In this document: positions 25,686 to 33,766 of the stretch, one piece after another
How positions within the stretch are numbered: position 1 is the first letter of the stretch
Layout of the letters: the number at the start of each line of letters is the position of its first letter
Origin: Caldilineaceae bacterium
GTDB lineage: Bacteria; Chloroflexota; Anaerolineae; Caldilineales; Caldilineaceae
Assembly (NCBI GenBank): GCA_023384455.1
Contig: JAHDWH010000040.1
Coordinates: 1 to 35,329 of the forward strand
DNA: 35,329 nt
Direction: 5' to 3'
Position numbers and translations under genes: made by a program
Notes under the pieces: generated by a model
Seen by the model: only the letters and a program-made list of their open reading frames with translations
What the model was told of the DNA's origin: nothing
The model's database searches: none

Positions 25686-27305
25686 ATGACATCCTACACC
25701 CTTGCCCAGGTGATCGAGGGCCGCCGCGCGCTCATCTGCGCGGCGGACACGGATAGTGTGGGTCGGGCCATCGAACTGATGCTGACCCACCGGGTGGCCC
25801 AGTTGCCTGTGGTGGACGGGGCTGGCGCGCTGCGGGGGACGATTGCCCAGCAGACGATTCTGAGCCTCTATTATTATGCCGGGGGGCAGGCGGACTTTCT
25901 GCGCCTGCCTCTGGCCCACTGTCTGGACCCGGCGGTTACGTTGACCGGCCAGGACGATCTGTTGGCCGCTATCGATCTGTTGCGTATGCGGGGGGTCTAT
26001 GCGGTGATTGTCACCGAAGACGAGCGGCCTGTGGGGATTCTGACAGGCCGGGATATGACCTACTTTTTCCGCTCCCTCTTTGAGGGGACGCTGATGGTGG
26101 AGCAGATTGAGGTGACTCTGCGCGAAAGTATCCAGGGGGCCTATCCAGACGAGGCGTCCCGGCTGGCCGCGCTGATCCACACCTTTGGCCCCAGCAAGAG
26201 CAACAAAAACCGACCGGCCCGGGGTCAGGAGAGTCTCTCGTTTACCGATATGCTGCGGGTGATTGGCGCGGCGGAGAATTGGCCGACTTTTGAGCCGATG
26301 CTGGGGCCGAAGACACTCTTCGAGCCGATGATGGAGCGGGTGCGGCTGGTGCGCAACGATCTGGCCCATTTTCAGGGCCGCCCGGACGCGCTGGAACTGG
26401 ACGCCCTGCGCCGGGCCCTCCTCTGGCTGGCAAATCGACGTAACGCACCGGTGAAAACCCGCAGGCAAGCCGCGGCCCTGCCCCTGCCCGATGTGAAGCT
26501 CTATCCCCTTTCCGATATTCTGGCCCAGCGCAAACCCCCCATCTGTGTGGAGCGCAGCGCAAGGATTGGGGATGTGCTGCGTCTGATGGCTGAATATCGC
26601 TTTGCCCAGCTTCCGGTGGTGGACAAAGCCGGGCTGCTGGTTGGGATGGTGGATCAGCCGACGATTCTGAGTATGTACTACTTTACAAAAGGCGATGCGC
26701 CCCTGCTGGAGATGGCGGTGGATCACGTGATGGAGGCGACCCCCTCCCTCTCTGCCGACGACACATTCTTTCAGGCTGTGGAGCTACTCACCACCCCCGG
26801 TGTGGCCGCGGCGGTGGCGGTGGCGGAGGGGCGTCCCGTGGGCATTCTGACCGGCAAGGATATGACCCATCTCTTCCGGGGGCTGTTCGAGGGGATGATT
26901 CTGGTGGAGCGCATTGAAGGGGGGCTGCGGGAGAAGGTTTCGGCTGCCTTCCCGGACGAGGATTCGCTCAACGCCGGGGCGATTGCCGCCTTTGGCCCCG
27001 ACCCGGAAAACCCCCACTATGCCCGGCGCAACCCCCACCGGTTGAGCTTTGGCGACCGGCTGCTCTTTATTTCCGACGATGACAATTGGCCCACTTTTGA
27101 GCCTGTGCTGGGGCCTCGGGTGGTCTTTTTGCATCTGATGGAGCGGGTGCGCCAGGTGCGCAACGAATTGATGCACTTCAACGGCCAGATGGACCCGCTG
27201 GAACGGGATGTGCTAATACGCGCAGATAGCTGGCTGCGACAGCGCCCCGCCCAGCCCGACAACGGGTTGGCTGGCTCCACTGGGGAGCCAGCGCTGGTTG
27301 GGTAG
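25686..27305 (+). CDS. Tandem CBS-pair / HEPN-like protein
   Basis: 539-aa protein built of two similar halves of about 269 residues. Each half has a CBS pair (first: about 1-130, RVAQLPVVDGAGALRG and YAVIVTEDERPVGILTG; second: about 273-400, RFAQLPVVDKAGLLVG and PVGILTGKDMTHLFR). A helical domain follows, ending in ENWPTFEPMLGP...MERVRLVRNDLAHF or DNWPTFEPVLGP...MERVRQVRNELMHF. RNDLAH (223-228) and RNELMH (492-497) fit the Rx4H motif of HEPN ribonuclease domains. CBS pairs bind adenine nucleotides, so a nucleotide-gated RNase is a reasonable hypothesis. ATG 25686 has GAGGAG about 10 nt upstream. Confidence 0.75.
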   Translation: MTSYTLAQVIEGRRALICAADTDSVGRAIELMLTHRVAQLPVVDGAGALRGTIAQQTILSLYYYAGGQADFLRLPLAHCLDPAVTLTGQDDLLAAIDLLRMRGVYAVIVTEDERPVGILTGRDMTYFFRSLFEGTLMVEQIEVTLRESIQGAYPDEASRLAALIHTFGPSKSNKNRPARGQESLSFTDMLRVIGAAENWPTFEPMLGPKTLFEPMMERVRLVRNDLAHFQGRPDALELDALRRALLWLANRRNAPVKTRRQAAALPLPDVKLYPLSDILAQRKPPICVERSARIGDVLRLMAEYRFAQLPVVDKAGLLVGMVDQPTILSMYYFTKGDAPLLEMAVDHVMEATPSLSADDTFFQAVELLTTPGVAAAVAVAEGRPVGILTGKDMTHLFRGLFEGMILVERIEGGLREKVSAAFPDEDSLNAGAIAAFGPDPENPHYARRNPHRLSFGDRLLFISDDDNWPTFEPVLGPRVVFLHLMERVRQVRNELMHFNGQMDPLERDVLIRADSWLRQRPAQPDNGLAGSTGEPALVG

Positions 27306-27338
27306 AGACGCGGTTGACCGAGGGAGATGGGGGCAGAA

Positions 27339-29573
27339 ATGAACGATTGGGGACGGTCATACAGAGTTTGGGGTAGTTGGCTACCAGTGCTGGTGGCAGT
27401 GGGGCTGCTGCTGGGGATGGGCTGGCCTATCTATGCCCAGGAGAGTGAGCCGACCGCGGGCGGAGATGTGGCTGCCTATCAGCTATACCTGCCTCTAATA
27501 ACTCTGAGGGAAGTACCCAACAGCTTTACGCTGATTGACGAGGCCCTGGGCCGGGGTGAGATCGACGAGGAGACCGCCCTGACCTACCGGGTCTTTGCCA
27601 CCTTTGGGGATGGGCGGCTGCCTTTGCGCTTTCAGGGCGACGACAGCCGCGTCATCGACTCGGACGCGGTGAGCGAAGCTACCCAGCGCTTTGACCAGCT
27701 TTCGCCCGCCGCCCAGGAGACGCTTGTCCCCTTTCTCATCCCGCCGGTCTATGCGGGGAGCTGGTACGATCTGAAAGTGCGGGGGCAGGTTGCGACCAGC
27801 AGCGAGCCGACGGATGTGCTGATTTCGATTCAGGACAGGTGCAAGGAATTGGCCCAGGGGCTGTTGGTACCTCTCGAATCCGAACACTTCGTTATCTGGT
27901 ATCCGCCTTTCGACGCCAGCTTTGCCGAGCGCGCCCTGCGCAACAGCCGGAATCTGGAGGAGCGCATCTATCCCATTTTGACCGAATTCTGGCGCGAACC
28001 GCTGAGCGATGCTGGACTGGGCTGCAACCCCAGCGATGGACGCTACGACATTTATATGCTCTATGAACCGATTCCGGGAAAAGAGACGACACTTGCGATG
28101 GTCGTCGCCAACGGTGGCAAGCAGTGCAAAGCGGTATCTACTTATATGTTGATTTTCAGGCCGGGTCGTTCCGAGATCGACCTCCTGGCCCATGAATTTA
28201 CCCACGCGATCCAATTCGCCTACAATCCTGTCGCCGCTTGCTATCCAGACTGGTGGTTCGAGTCTACGGCGGAGTGGGCGATCGATTACTTTGAGACGAT
28301 CGACAATCTTCCCGACGATCAGGATGAACACTGGTCCGCCAGGGGATATCTGAAATTGGCTTATGAGCATCTTTGGAAGACAGATCAGACCCGCGAGTAT
28401 GGGGCTTATCTCTGGCCCTTCTATCTGAGCCACTACACAGGAAGCTATGCGCCCCAGGTGATCGCCGATATCTTTGCTGCATCGGAAGATCCGATCAACG
28501 GCAATCTTTACGAGATTATCAACAGCCATATCCAGGGGGGCTGGGAAGAGCGCTGGCCTGAGTTCGCCCTGTACAATCTCAATGTGCTGGAGTTCAACCA
28601 GTACGAACAGTGGGACAAGCTCAAATTGCGCTACGGCCAGTGGTACATGACCAATGGATACGCGGCGTTGAAGAGCGCTGGGTACCGGGTACACACGATG
28701 GCCGGGAAGCAGCCCGGGGAGATATTCTCTCTGAATGACCTGGGCATCTACTACGATTATTTCAACATCGGCGCGGATGTGCGAACCTGGGCCTTTGCCA
28801 ACACCTTTGCCGGTCTGCCCTATATGCGGGTCCAGCTTTTGACCGCACGTCACGGCGAACAGTGGCAGGGGCCATTTGACCAATCGGATACGTTCTGGCG
28901 CGTCTTTTGCCAGGACGATCCCGCGCAGCGGGTTGACAAAATTCTGGTGATTATCAGCAACAGCAACTGGCAGCGCAGAACAGGCGAAACACCGGCAGCC
29001 GGTGAACTGCGCCTGGTGGCCAGCGATCTGCCCTGCAACGGCTGGCAGGGCAGCAGCAGTTGGCAATTTTCCGGTCAGTCAGTCAGCCCGGAAGTGTCGC
29101 TTACCTACACCCTCACCGGCCAGGCCCACCCCACCTTTACCCTGAGCAAACAGACGCTGATCAGCGATACCCTGCAATTTGAGTACCAGTCTACTGGGGG
29201 CAGCGCCACCTGGTCCACAGTACTTGAGAGTCTCAATCTGCAAAATGGGCTGACCTATGAATGTAGCCGGACCGGCACCCAGGGGCTGACAGCCGGACTG
29301 GGCGCGCTGGTAATCACCGAAAATCTGAGTGGAAACGCAATGAACCGCCACTTTTTCGGGGCTGGCCTGACCCCGGCGTCAGGTGTCTGCCCTGGCCTGG
29401 AGAGTTGGAGTCAGATTCCCTGGCTGCAAACCGAAGGGGCAGAGGCTATGCGTCCCTGGCCGGCCAACGGGCCTGTGGGCCGACTGAAGGGCAGCCAGAG
29501 CGCCACCAGCAGCGGGGATGGCACAAGCAGCAAAACAACTTCTGCCTGGGATTTGCGGACATTGCCTCGTTGA
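27339..29573 (+). CDS. Secreted HExxH metallopeptidase-like protein
   Basis: About 744-aa exported protein with signal peptide (WLPVLVAVGLLLGMGWPIYAQ, cleavage expected after YAQ). The first 160 residues contain the IDEALGRGEIDEETALTYRVFATFGD segment common before Chloroflexota peptidase-like domains. A gluzincin-type active site is visible: LLAHEFTHAIQF (H285, E286, H289), followed by WWFESTAEWA with E308 or E312 as likely third zinc ligand. The C-terminal 200 residues look like beta-sandwich accessory domains. ATG 27339 is chosen; ATG 27327 is equally possible. The substrate is unknown. It starts 33 bp after the CBS/HEPN gene but has no functional link that I can see. Confidence 0.75.
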   Translation: MNDWGRSYRVWGSWLPVLVAVGLLLGMGWPIYAQESEPTAGGDVAAYQLYLPLITLREVPNSFTLIDEALGRGEIDEETALTYRVFATFGDGRLPLRFQGDDSRVIDSDAVSEATQRFDQLSPAAQETLVPFLIPPVYAGSWYDLKVRGQVATSSEPTDVLISIQDRCKELAQGLLVPLESEHFVIWYPPFDASFAERALRNSRNLEERIYPILTEFWREPLSDAGLGCNPSDGRYDIYMLYEPIPGKETTLAMVVANGGKQCKAVSTYMLIFRPGRSEIDLLAHEFTHAIQFAYNPVAACYPDWWFESTAEWAIDYFETIDNLPDDQDEHWSARGYLKLAYEHLWKTDQTREYGAYLWPFYLSHYTGSYAPQVIADIFAASEDPINGNLYEIINSHIQGGWEERWPEFALYNLNVLEFNQYEQWDKLKLRYGQWYMTNGYAALKSAGYRVHTMAGKQPGEIFSLNDLGIYYDYFNIGADVRTWAFANTFAGLPYMRVQLLTARHGEQWQGPFDQSDTFWRVFCQDDPAQRVDKILVIISNSNWQRRTGETPAAGELRLVASDLPCNGWQGSSSWQFSGQSVSPEVSLTYTLTGQAHPTFTLSKQTLISDTLQFEYQSTGGSATWSTVLESLNLQNGLTYECSRTGTQGLTAGLGALVITENLSGNAMNRHFFGAGLTPASGVCPGLESWSQIPWLQTEGAEAMRPWPANGPVGRLKGSQSATSSGDGTSSKTTSAWDLRTLPR

Positions 29574-29591
29574 GCCTCTTTCATTGGGAGG

Positions 29592-29667
29592 TTGACAAAG
29601 CGTGCCCCAGCGGGTAGACTCGTTTTTTCGGCCATCCCGTTGGCGTGATTCCGCTGTCTGATACAAT
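29592..29667 (+). promoter_or_regulatory. Tandem promoters before the MFS gene
   Basis: P1: TTGACA (29592-29597), 17 bp, TAGACT (29615-29620). P2: TTGGCG (29640-29645), 16 bp, TACAAT (29662-29667) with an extended -10 TG at 29659-29660. P2 would start transcription near 29674, 24 nt before ATG 29698. Confidence 0.55.
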
Positions 29668-29697
29668 CCCACCCTCCTCTTGTCGAAGGCCCTCCCT

Positions 29698-30846
29698 ATG
29701 CCCGCCTTCTCCCGCCGCTACTGGACTGTCTGGGCCGCCACCCTCGTCTTTTTTGGCGCGTTTTATACGCTGATCGTCCCCCTCCCCCTCTATCTGGACC
29801 AGATCGGTCTGCCCGACTGGCAGATCGGGCTGATTCTGGGTGCGTTTGGGATTGCCTCGTTGCTGGGGCGGCCCCTGGCCGGGGCACTGAGCGATAGCCT
29901 GGGCAGCAAACCGGTCATCCTCTTTGGCACGGCGTCCCTGCTGGTGGGCGCGCTGGGGGTGAGCCAGACAGTCTGGCCTCCCGCGCTCTTTGGGCTGCGC
30001 ATTCTCCAGACGGCTGGCTATGTGGCCTTTACCACTGCCTCCACTGCCCTCATCGCCCAGCTTGCACCGGTAGCCCGGCGGGGCGCGGCCATCGCCCTCT
30101 TTGGCGCAGCGGCCAATGTGGCCATCACCCTGACCCCGGCCATCGTCAGCGCGGGGCTGGACCTGTTGACATTGCGCGGCGCGTTCTGGCTGTGTGGCGG
30201 GCTGGCCCTGGCCGCCGGGCTGTTGGTGTGGACAGCCATCCCCAACGAACCGAGCAGCAGCCGACGACGGCTGGCTATGTGGGAAGTGTTAACGCCCCCT
30301 GCCCCCCTGCGCGGCCCAATGTTGACGACCGCGCTCTTTGGCATCGCCTTTGGCGCGTTCTACAGCTTTCTGCCCCTGCTGGCCGAGCGCCGGGGTCTCG
30401 AACCCGTAGGGCTGGCCTATACGGTCTACGGGGGATCGATTATTGTGGCCCGGCTGCTCACGGCCAATCTGCTGGATCGCCCGGACCGGACAGCCGTACT
30501 TGCCCCCTCTCTGCTGATTGCCACAAGCGGTCTGCTTGGCTTTGCCTTCGCCGACAATTGGACTCTCCTGCTGGTCAGCGCGGCGCTGATGGCGGCAGGC
30601 TCCGGGGTCGCCCATCCTGCGCTTATCGCCCTCTGTGTAGACCGTCTCCCTGACAACGAGCGGGGGCGGGCCACTGCCTCTTTCTACCTGGCCTTTGATC
30701 TGGGCATCGGTATGGGCAATTGGCTGTTGGGGTCTGTGCTGGGCAGCTTCGGGCTGTTGTGGATGTATCTGCTGGCCGCCGCGATCAGTCTGGTTGGGGT
30801 GGGGTCCACCGGGCTGGCCCGGGGCAAAGTATTGCGTGGGATGTAA
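29698..30846 (+). CDS. MFS transporter
   Basis: 382-aa major facilitator with about 12 hydrophobic segments. After the second helix comes GRPLAGALSDSLGSKPV, a variant of the MFS motif A (G-x3-D-R/K-x-G-R-R/K), here with D and K retained. It resembles drug/sugar-efflux members (Bcr/YdhP/AraJ-like); the substrate is unknown. ATG 29698 with GAAGG at 29684-29688 is preferred over the TTG at 29680. Monocistronic, between its own promoters and MITE copy C. Confidence 0.9.
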   Translation: MPAFSRRYWTVWAATLVFFGAFYTLIVPLPLYLDQIGLPDWQIGLILGAFGIASLLGRPLAGALSDSLGSKPVILFGTASLLVGALGVSQTVWPPALFGLRILQTAGYVAFTTASTALIAQLAPVARRGAAIALFGAAANVAITLTPAIVSAGLDLLTLRGAFWLCGGLALAAGLLVWTAIPNEPSSSRRRLAMWEVLTPPAPLRGPMLTTALFGIAFGAFYSFLPLLAERRGLEPVGLAYTVYGGSIIVARLLTANLLDRPDRTAVLAPSLLIATSGLLGFAFADNWTLLLVSAALMAAGSGVAHPALIALCVDRLPDNERGRATASFYLAFDLGIGMGNWLLGSVLGSFGLLWMYLLAAAISLVGVGSTGLARGKVLRGM

Positions 30847-30906
30847 GGCCATTTGCGTAACTTGCCAATTCCGTATAGAGTCAACTGTACTGCTCTCTTT
30901 TGCAGT

Positions 30907-30973
30907 ATCTGTTCAGCCACCCCCTCCCACCCTCCCCCACTTTGGGGGAGGGTGGGAGGGGGTGAGCAGTTAC
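30907..30973 (+). mobile_element. MITE-like element, copy C, with perfect hairpin and G-quadruplex motif
   Basis: 67-bp element with ends CTGTTCAGCCACCCC and GGGTGAGCAGTTAC, flanked by a perfect 10-bp direct repeat CTTTTGCAGT at 30897-30906 and 30974-30983. Nearly the whole interior is a perfect 21-bp inverted repeat (30919-30939 with 30943-30963) with a 3-nt loop. Its plus-strand right arm GGGGGAGGGTGGGAGGGGG (30944-30962) is four G-runs separated by single bases, a textbook parallel G-quadruplex motif. It sits 46 bp upstream of the BMP gene. Confidence 0.7.
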
Positions 30974-31008
30974 CTTTTGCAGTCCTTACCAACTCTTAGG
31001 AGGATCCA

Positions 31009-32040
31009 ATGTACAAGCGAACGATTCTCATCGCCGCGCTGGTTCTGGCCCTGGCCCTGGCCGCCTGTGCCGCACCAGCCCCCCCAGCCGCCGCCCCGGG
31101 TGAAAGTGCCGCGCCTGCCCAAGCCAGCGGCCCTTTCCGTATCGCTATTGTAATGCCCAGCAGCACTACCGATCTGGCCTGGAGCCAGGCGATGTTTGAC
31201 ACCCTGAAAGCGGTCCAGGCCGAGATGGGCGGCGAAGGTGCGTTGGAGATTGCCTACTCGGAAGGTATGTTCCAGGTGACAGACGCGGCCGCGGCTATCC
31301 GCGACTATGCGGCCGAGGGCTACCATCTGGTGATTGCCCACGGCACCCAGTACGGCAATTCGATGTTTGAAGTAGCTGTCGATTTCCCGGAGACCAGCTT
31401 TGCCTGGGGTACAGCAGTTGACACGGGCAGCGAGAAGGGGCTGAAGAATATCTTCGCCTATGAAGCCTCGGCGGATCAGGGCGGCTACGTCAACGGCGTC
31501 ATCGCCGCGCTGCTCTCTGAAACCAATATCATCGGTGTTGTGGGGCCGGTGGAGGCCGGCGATGCCAAACTCTACATCGACGGTTTTAAGAAGGGTGTGA
31601 TGGATACCAAACCTGACGCAGTGGTGAATGTCAGCTTCACCGGCTCCTTTGGTGACACAGCCCTGGCCGCCGAAGCCGCCAATGTCCACATCCAGGCCGG
31701 GGCTGATGTGCTGACCGGCTCGGCCCAGCAGGTAGTGGGCGCGGTGGGCATTGCCAAAGAGAATGGGGTCAAATGGCTGGGAACCCAGAGCGATCAGACA
31801 TCGCTTGGCCCCGATATTGTGGTTGCCAATCAGGTCTATGCGTGGAGCGGTGTCGTCAAAGAGATTATCGCCAAAGTCAAGGCCGGGGAACTGGGCGGCA
31901 TAGCCTATGACCTGACCCTGGAAAATGGCGGTCTGGTCATCAGCTACAACAGCGCTCTGCCCGTGGGCGACGATGTGAAAGCCGCCGCCGATGCCGCGAT
32001 TAAGGGCATCGAAGACGGCTCGATTACAACGATGGAATAG
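31009..32040 (+). CDS. BMP family ABC transporter substrate-binding lipoprotein
   Basis: 343-aa lipoprotein with signal peptide and lipobox LAAC (C20), a Pro/Ala linker (about 22-40) and a BMP/Med/PnrA-like periplasmic-binding domain. Visible blocks are IAIVMPSSTTDLAWSQ, IRDYAAEGYHLVIAHG, FAYEASADQGGYVNG, IGVVGPV and the hinge/ligand block WLGTQSDQ. BMP proteins bind nucleosides or related ligands for uptake; GTQSDQ is typical of this group. AGGAGG (30998-31003) precedes ATG 31009 at ideal spacing. It is followed by a stable intercistronic hairpin and the ATPase gene, as in bmp operons, but no permease genes follow. Confidence 0.92.
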   Translation: MYKRTILIAALVLALALAACAAPAPPAAAPGESAAPAQASGPFRIAIVMPSSTTDLAWSQAMFDTLKAVQAEMGGEGALEIAYSEGMFQVTDAAAAIRDYAAEGYHLVIAHGTQYGNSMFEVAVDFPETSFAWGTAVDTGSEKGLKNIFAYEASADQGGYVNGVIAALLSETNIIGVVGPVEAGDAKLYIDGFKKGVMDTKPDAVVNVSFTGSFGDTALAAEAANVHIQAGADVLTGSAQQVVGAVGIAKENGVKWLGTQSDQTSLGPDIVVANQVYAWSGVVKEIIAKVKAGELGGIAYDLTLENGGLVISYNSALPVGDDVKAAADAAIKGIEDGSITTME

Positions 32041-32046
32041 GGAAGA

Positions 32047-32088
32047 TGACAGGGTGACAAGGTGCGAACTCACCCTGTCACCCTGTCA
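32047..32088. promoter_or_regulatory. Intercistronic hairpin between the BMP and ATPase genes
   Basis: 18-bp arms with one mismatch (32047-32064 with 32071-32088; units TGACAGGGTGACA) and a 6-nt loop, starting 6 bp after the BMP stop. Such structures downstream of binding-protein genes commonly protect the upstream mRNA and partly terminate, giving more binding protein than ATPase. No T-run follows. Confidence 0.6.
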
Positions 32089-32130
32089 GACATACCCTCT
32101 CTCTGCAACATTTCAGGAGTCTGTTTCTTT

Positions 32131-33690
32131 GTGACTACTCCCCCTCCTCCCCTTCTCCCCACAGGCCGCCCGGCTATCGAGAGTCTGGAAATGCGCGGGA
32201 TTGTCAAGCGCTTTCCGGGCGTGTTGGCCTGCGACAGCGTAGATTTTGACATCCAGCGTGGCGAAGTCCACGCGCTGCTGGGCGAAAATGGCGCGGGCAA
32301 ATCCACACTGATGAAAATTCTCTACGGGCTGTACAGCCCCGACGAGGGCCAGGTTCTGCTCAACGGAGAGCCGGTCAGCGTGCGCACACCCACCGACGCT
32401 ATCGCCCTGGGCATCGGGATGATTCATCAGCACTTTATGCTGGTGGACACCCTGACCGTCACAGAAAATGTGGCCCTAGGGCTGCCCTCCAGCCGGGGCG
32501 CGCTGCTGGATTTGGAGAAGGTGGCCGCCCGCATCCGGGAACTGAGCGCAACCTACCGGCTGAATGTCAACCCGGACGCGCCGGTCTGGACTCTGGCCGT
32601 GGGCGAGCGCCAGCGGGTGGAGATTATCAAAGCCCTCTACCGGGGCGCGGCTCTGCTGATTCTGGACGAGCCAACGGCTGTGTTGACCCCCCAGGAGGTG
32701 GACGACCTTTTCCGCATCCTGCGCCGGATGACCCAGGACGGTCACAGTCTGATTTTCATCTCCCACAAATTACACGAAGTACTGGACATCAGCGACCGGG
32801 TGACTGTGCTGCGGGAAGGTAGACGCATTGGCACTGTGCCGGCCCGGGAAATGAGCCGGGCCGACCTGGCCCGGATGATGGTGGGGCGGGATGTGCTGCT
32901 GGAACGCAACCGCAAGCGGGTGATCATCGGGCCGGTTCGTCTTTCCCTGGAAAATATATCGGCGCTGGGGGTGACCGGCCACGAGAGCCTGCGCGACGTT
33001 TCGTTACACATCCACGGCGGCGAAATTCTGGGGCTGGCCGGGGTCAGCGGCAATGGACAGCGGGAGATGGCGGAAGTCATCGCGGGGCTGCGCGCCGTGA
33101 CCGCTGGCAGAGTCGAGATGGATGGGACAGACCTCACCGGTCAGGGCGCAGGTGAACGCACCCTGGCCGGGCTGGCCTATATCCCCGAAGAGCGGATGCA
33201 CGACGGGGTGATTCGGGAGTTCTCTGTGGCCGAGAATCTGCTCTTGCAGGAGCACACCCGCCCGCCCTTTGCCCGGGGCATCTTTTTGGATTTCAAACGG
33301 ATTGCCAGCCATAGCCGGGAACTGGTGGAAAAGTTTCGGGTCAAAACGCCTTCCATCGAAACCCCTACCAAAAGTCTCTCCGGCGGCAATATCCAGAAGC
33401 TGATTCTGGCCCGGGAGCTGGCCCGATCCCCCAAAGTGCTGGTGGCGGCCCAGCCCACCCGGGGTGTGGACATCGGTGCCACCGAATATATCCATCAGCG
33501 GCTGCTGGACCAGCGGGAAAATGGCACAGCCACGCTTCTGATTTCGGAGGATTTGGACGAGGTGCTGGCCCTCTCGGACCGCATCGCGGTGATGTACGAG
33601 GGGCGGGTGATGGATGTGGTGGATCGGGAAGAGACCAGCGCCGAGGAGTTGGGGCTGCTGATGGCCGGGGTCTATCCCGAACGGCGCTAG
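32131..33690 (+). CDS. Double-domain ABC ATPase (simple sugar/nucleoside type)
   Basis: 519-aa ATPase with two nucleotide-binding halves, as in RbsA/MglA/NupO. First half: Walker A GENGAGKS (51-58), [17 protein letters not shown], signature [10 protein letters not shown], Walker [12 protein letters not shown]. Second half: degenerate Walker A region [18 protein letters not shown], signature [15 protein letters not shown] and QPTRGVDIG. It partners with the BMP lipoprotein upstream; two permease genes are expected but the next gene is a convergent glycosyltransferase. GTG 32131 with AGGAG (32115-32119) is preferred; the open frame begins earlier, inside the hairpin at 32062. Confidence 0.93.
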   Translation: MTTPPPPLLPTGRPAIESLEMRGIVKRFPGVLACDSVDFDIQRGEVHALLGENGAGKSTLMKILYGLYSPDEGQVLLNGEPVSVRTPTDAIALGIGMIHQHFMLVDTLTVTENVALGLPSSRGALLDLEKVAARIRELSATYRLNVNPDAPVWTLAVGERQRVEIIKALYRGAALLILDEPTAVLTPQEVDDLFRILRRMTQDGHSLIFISHKLHEVLDISDRVTVLREGRRIGTVPAREMSRADLARMMVGRDVLLERNRKRVIIGPVRLSLENISALGVTGHESLRDVSLHIHGGEILGLAGVSGNGQREMAEVIAGLRAVTAGRVEMDGTDLTGQGAGERTLAGLAYIPEERMHDGVIREFSVAENLLLQEHTRPPFARGIFLDFKRIASHSRELVEKFRVKTPSIETPTKSLSGGNIQKLILARELARSPKVLVAAQPTRGVDIGATEYIHQRLLDQRENGTATLLISEDLDEVLALSDRIAVMYEGRVMDVVDREETSAEELGLLMAGVYPERR

Positions 33691-33766
33691 GCGAACCCCA
33701 AATTGGGGACGTAGAAACCGCAGATTCTATCAGCGCAGATCAATCCAAATCAGCGTCATCTGCGTC

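Noticed and set aside
27495..29066. 523-aa open frame on the minus strand
   Set aside because: Antisense shadow of the secreted metallopeptidase-like gene, which has a signal peptide and HExxH motif on the plus strand.
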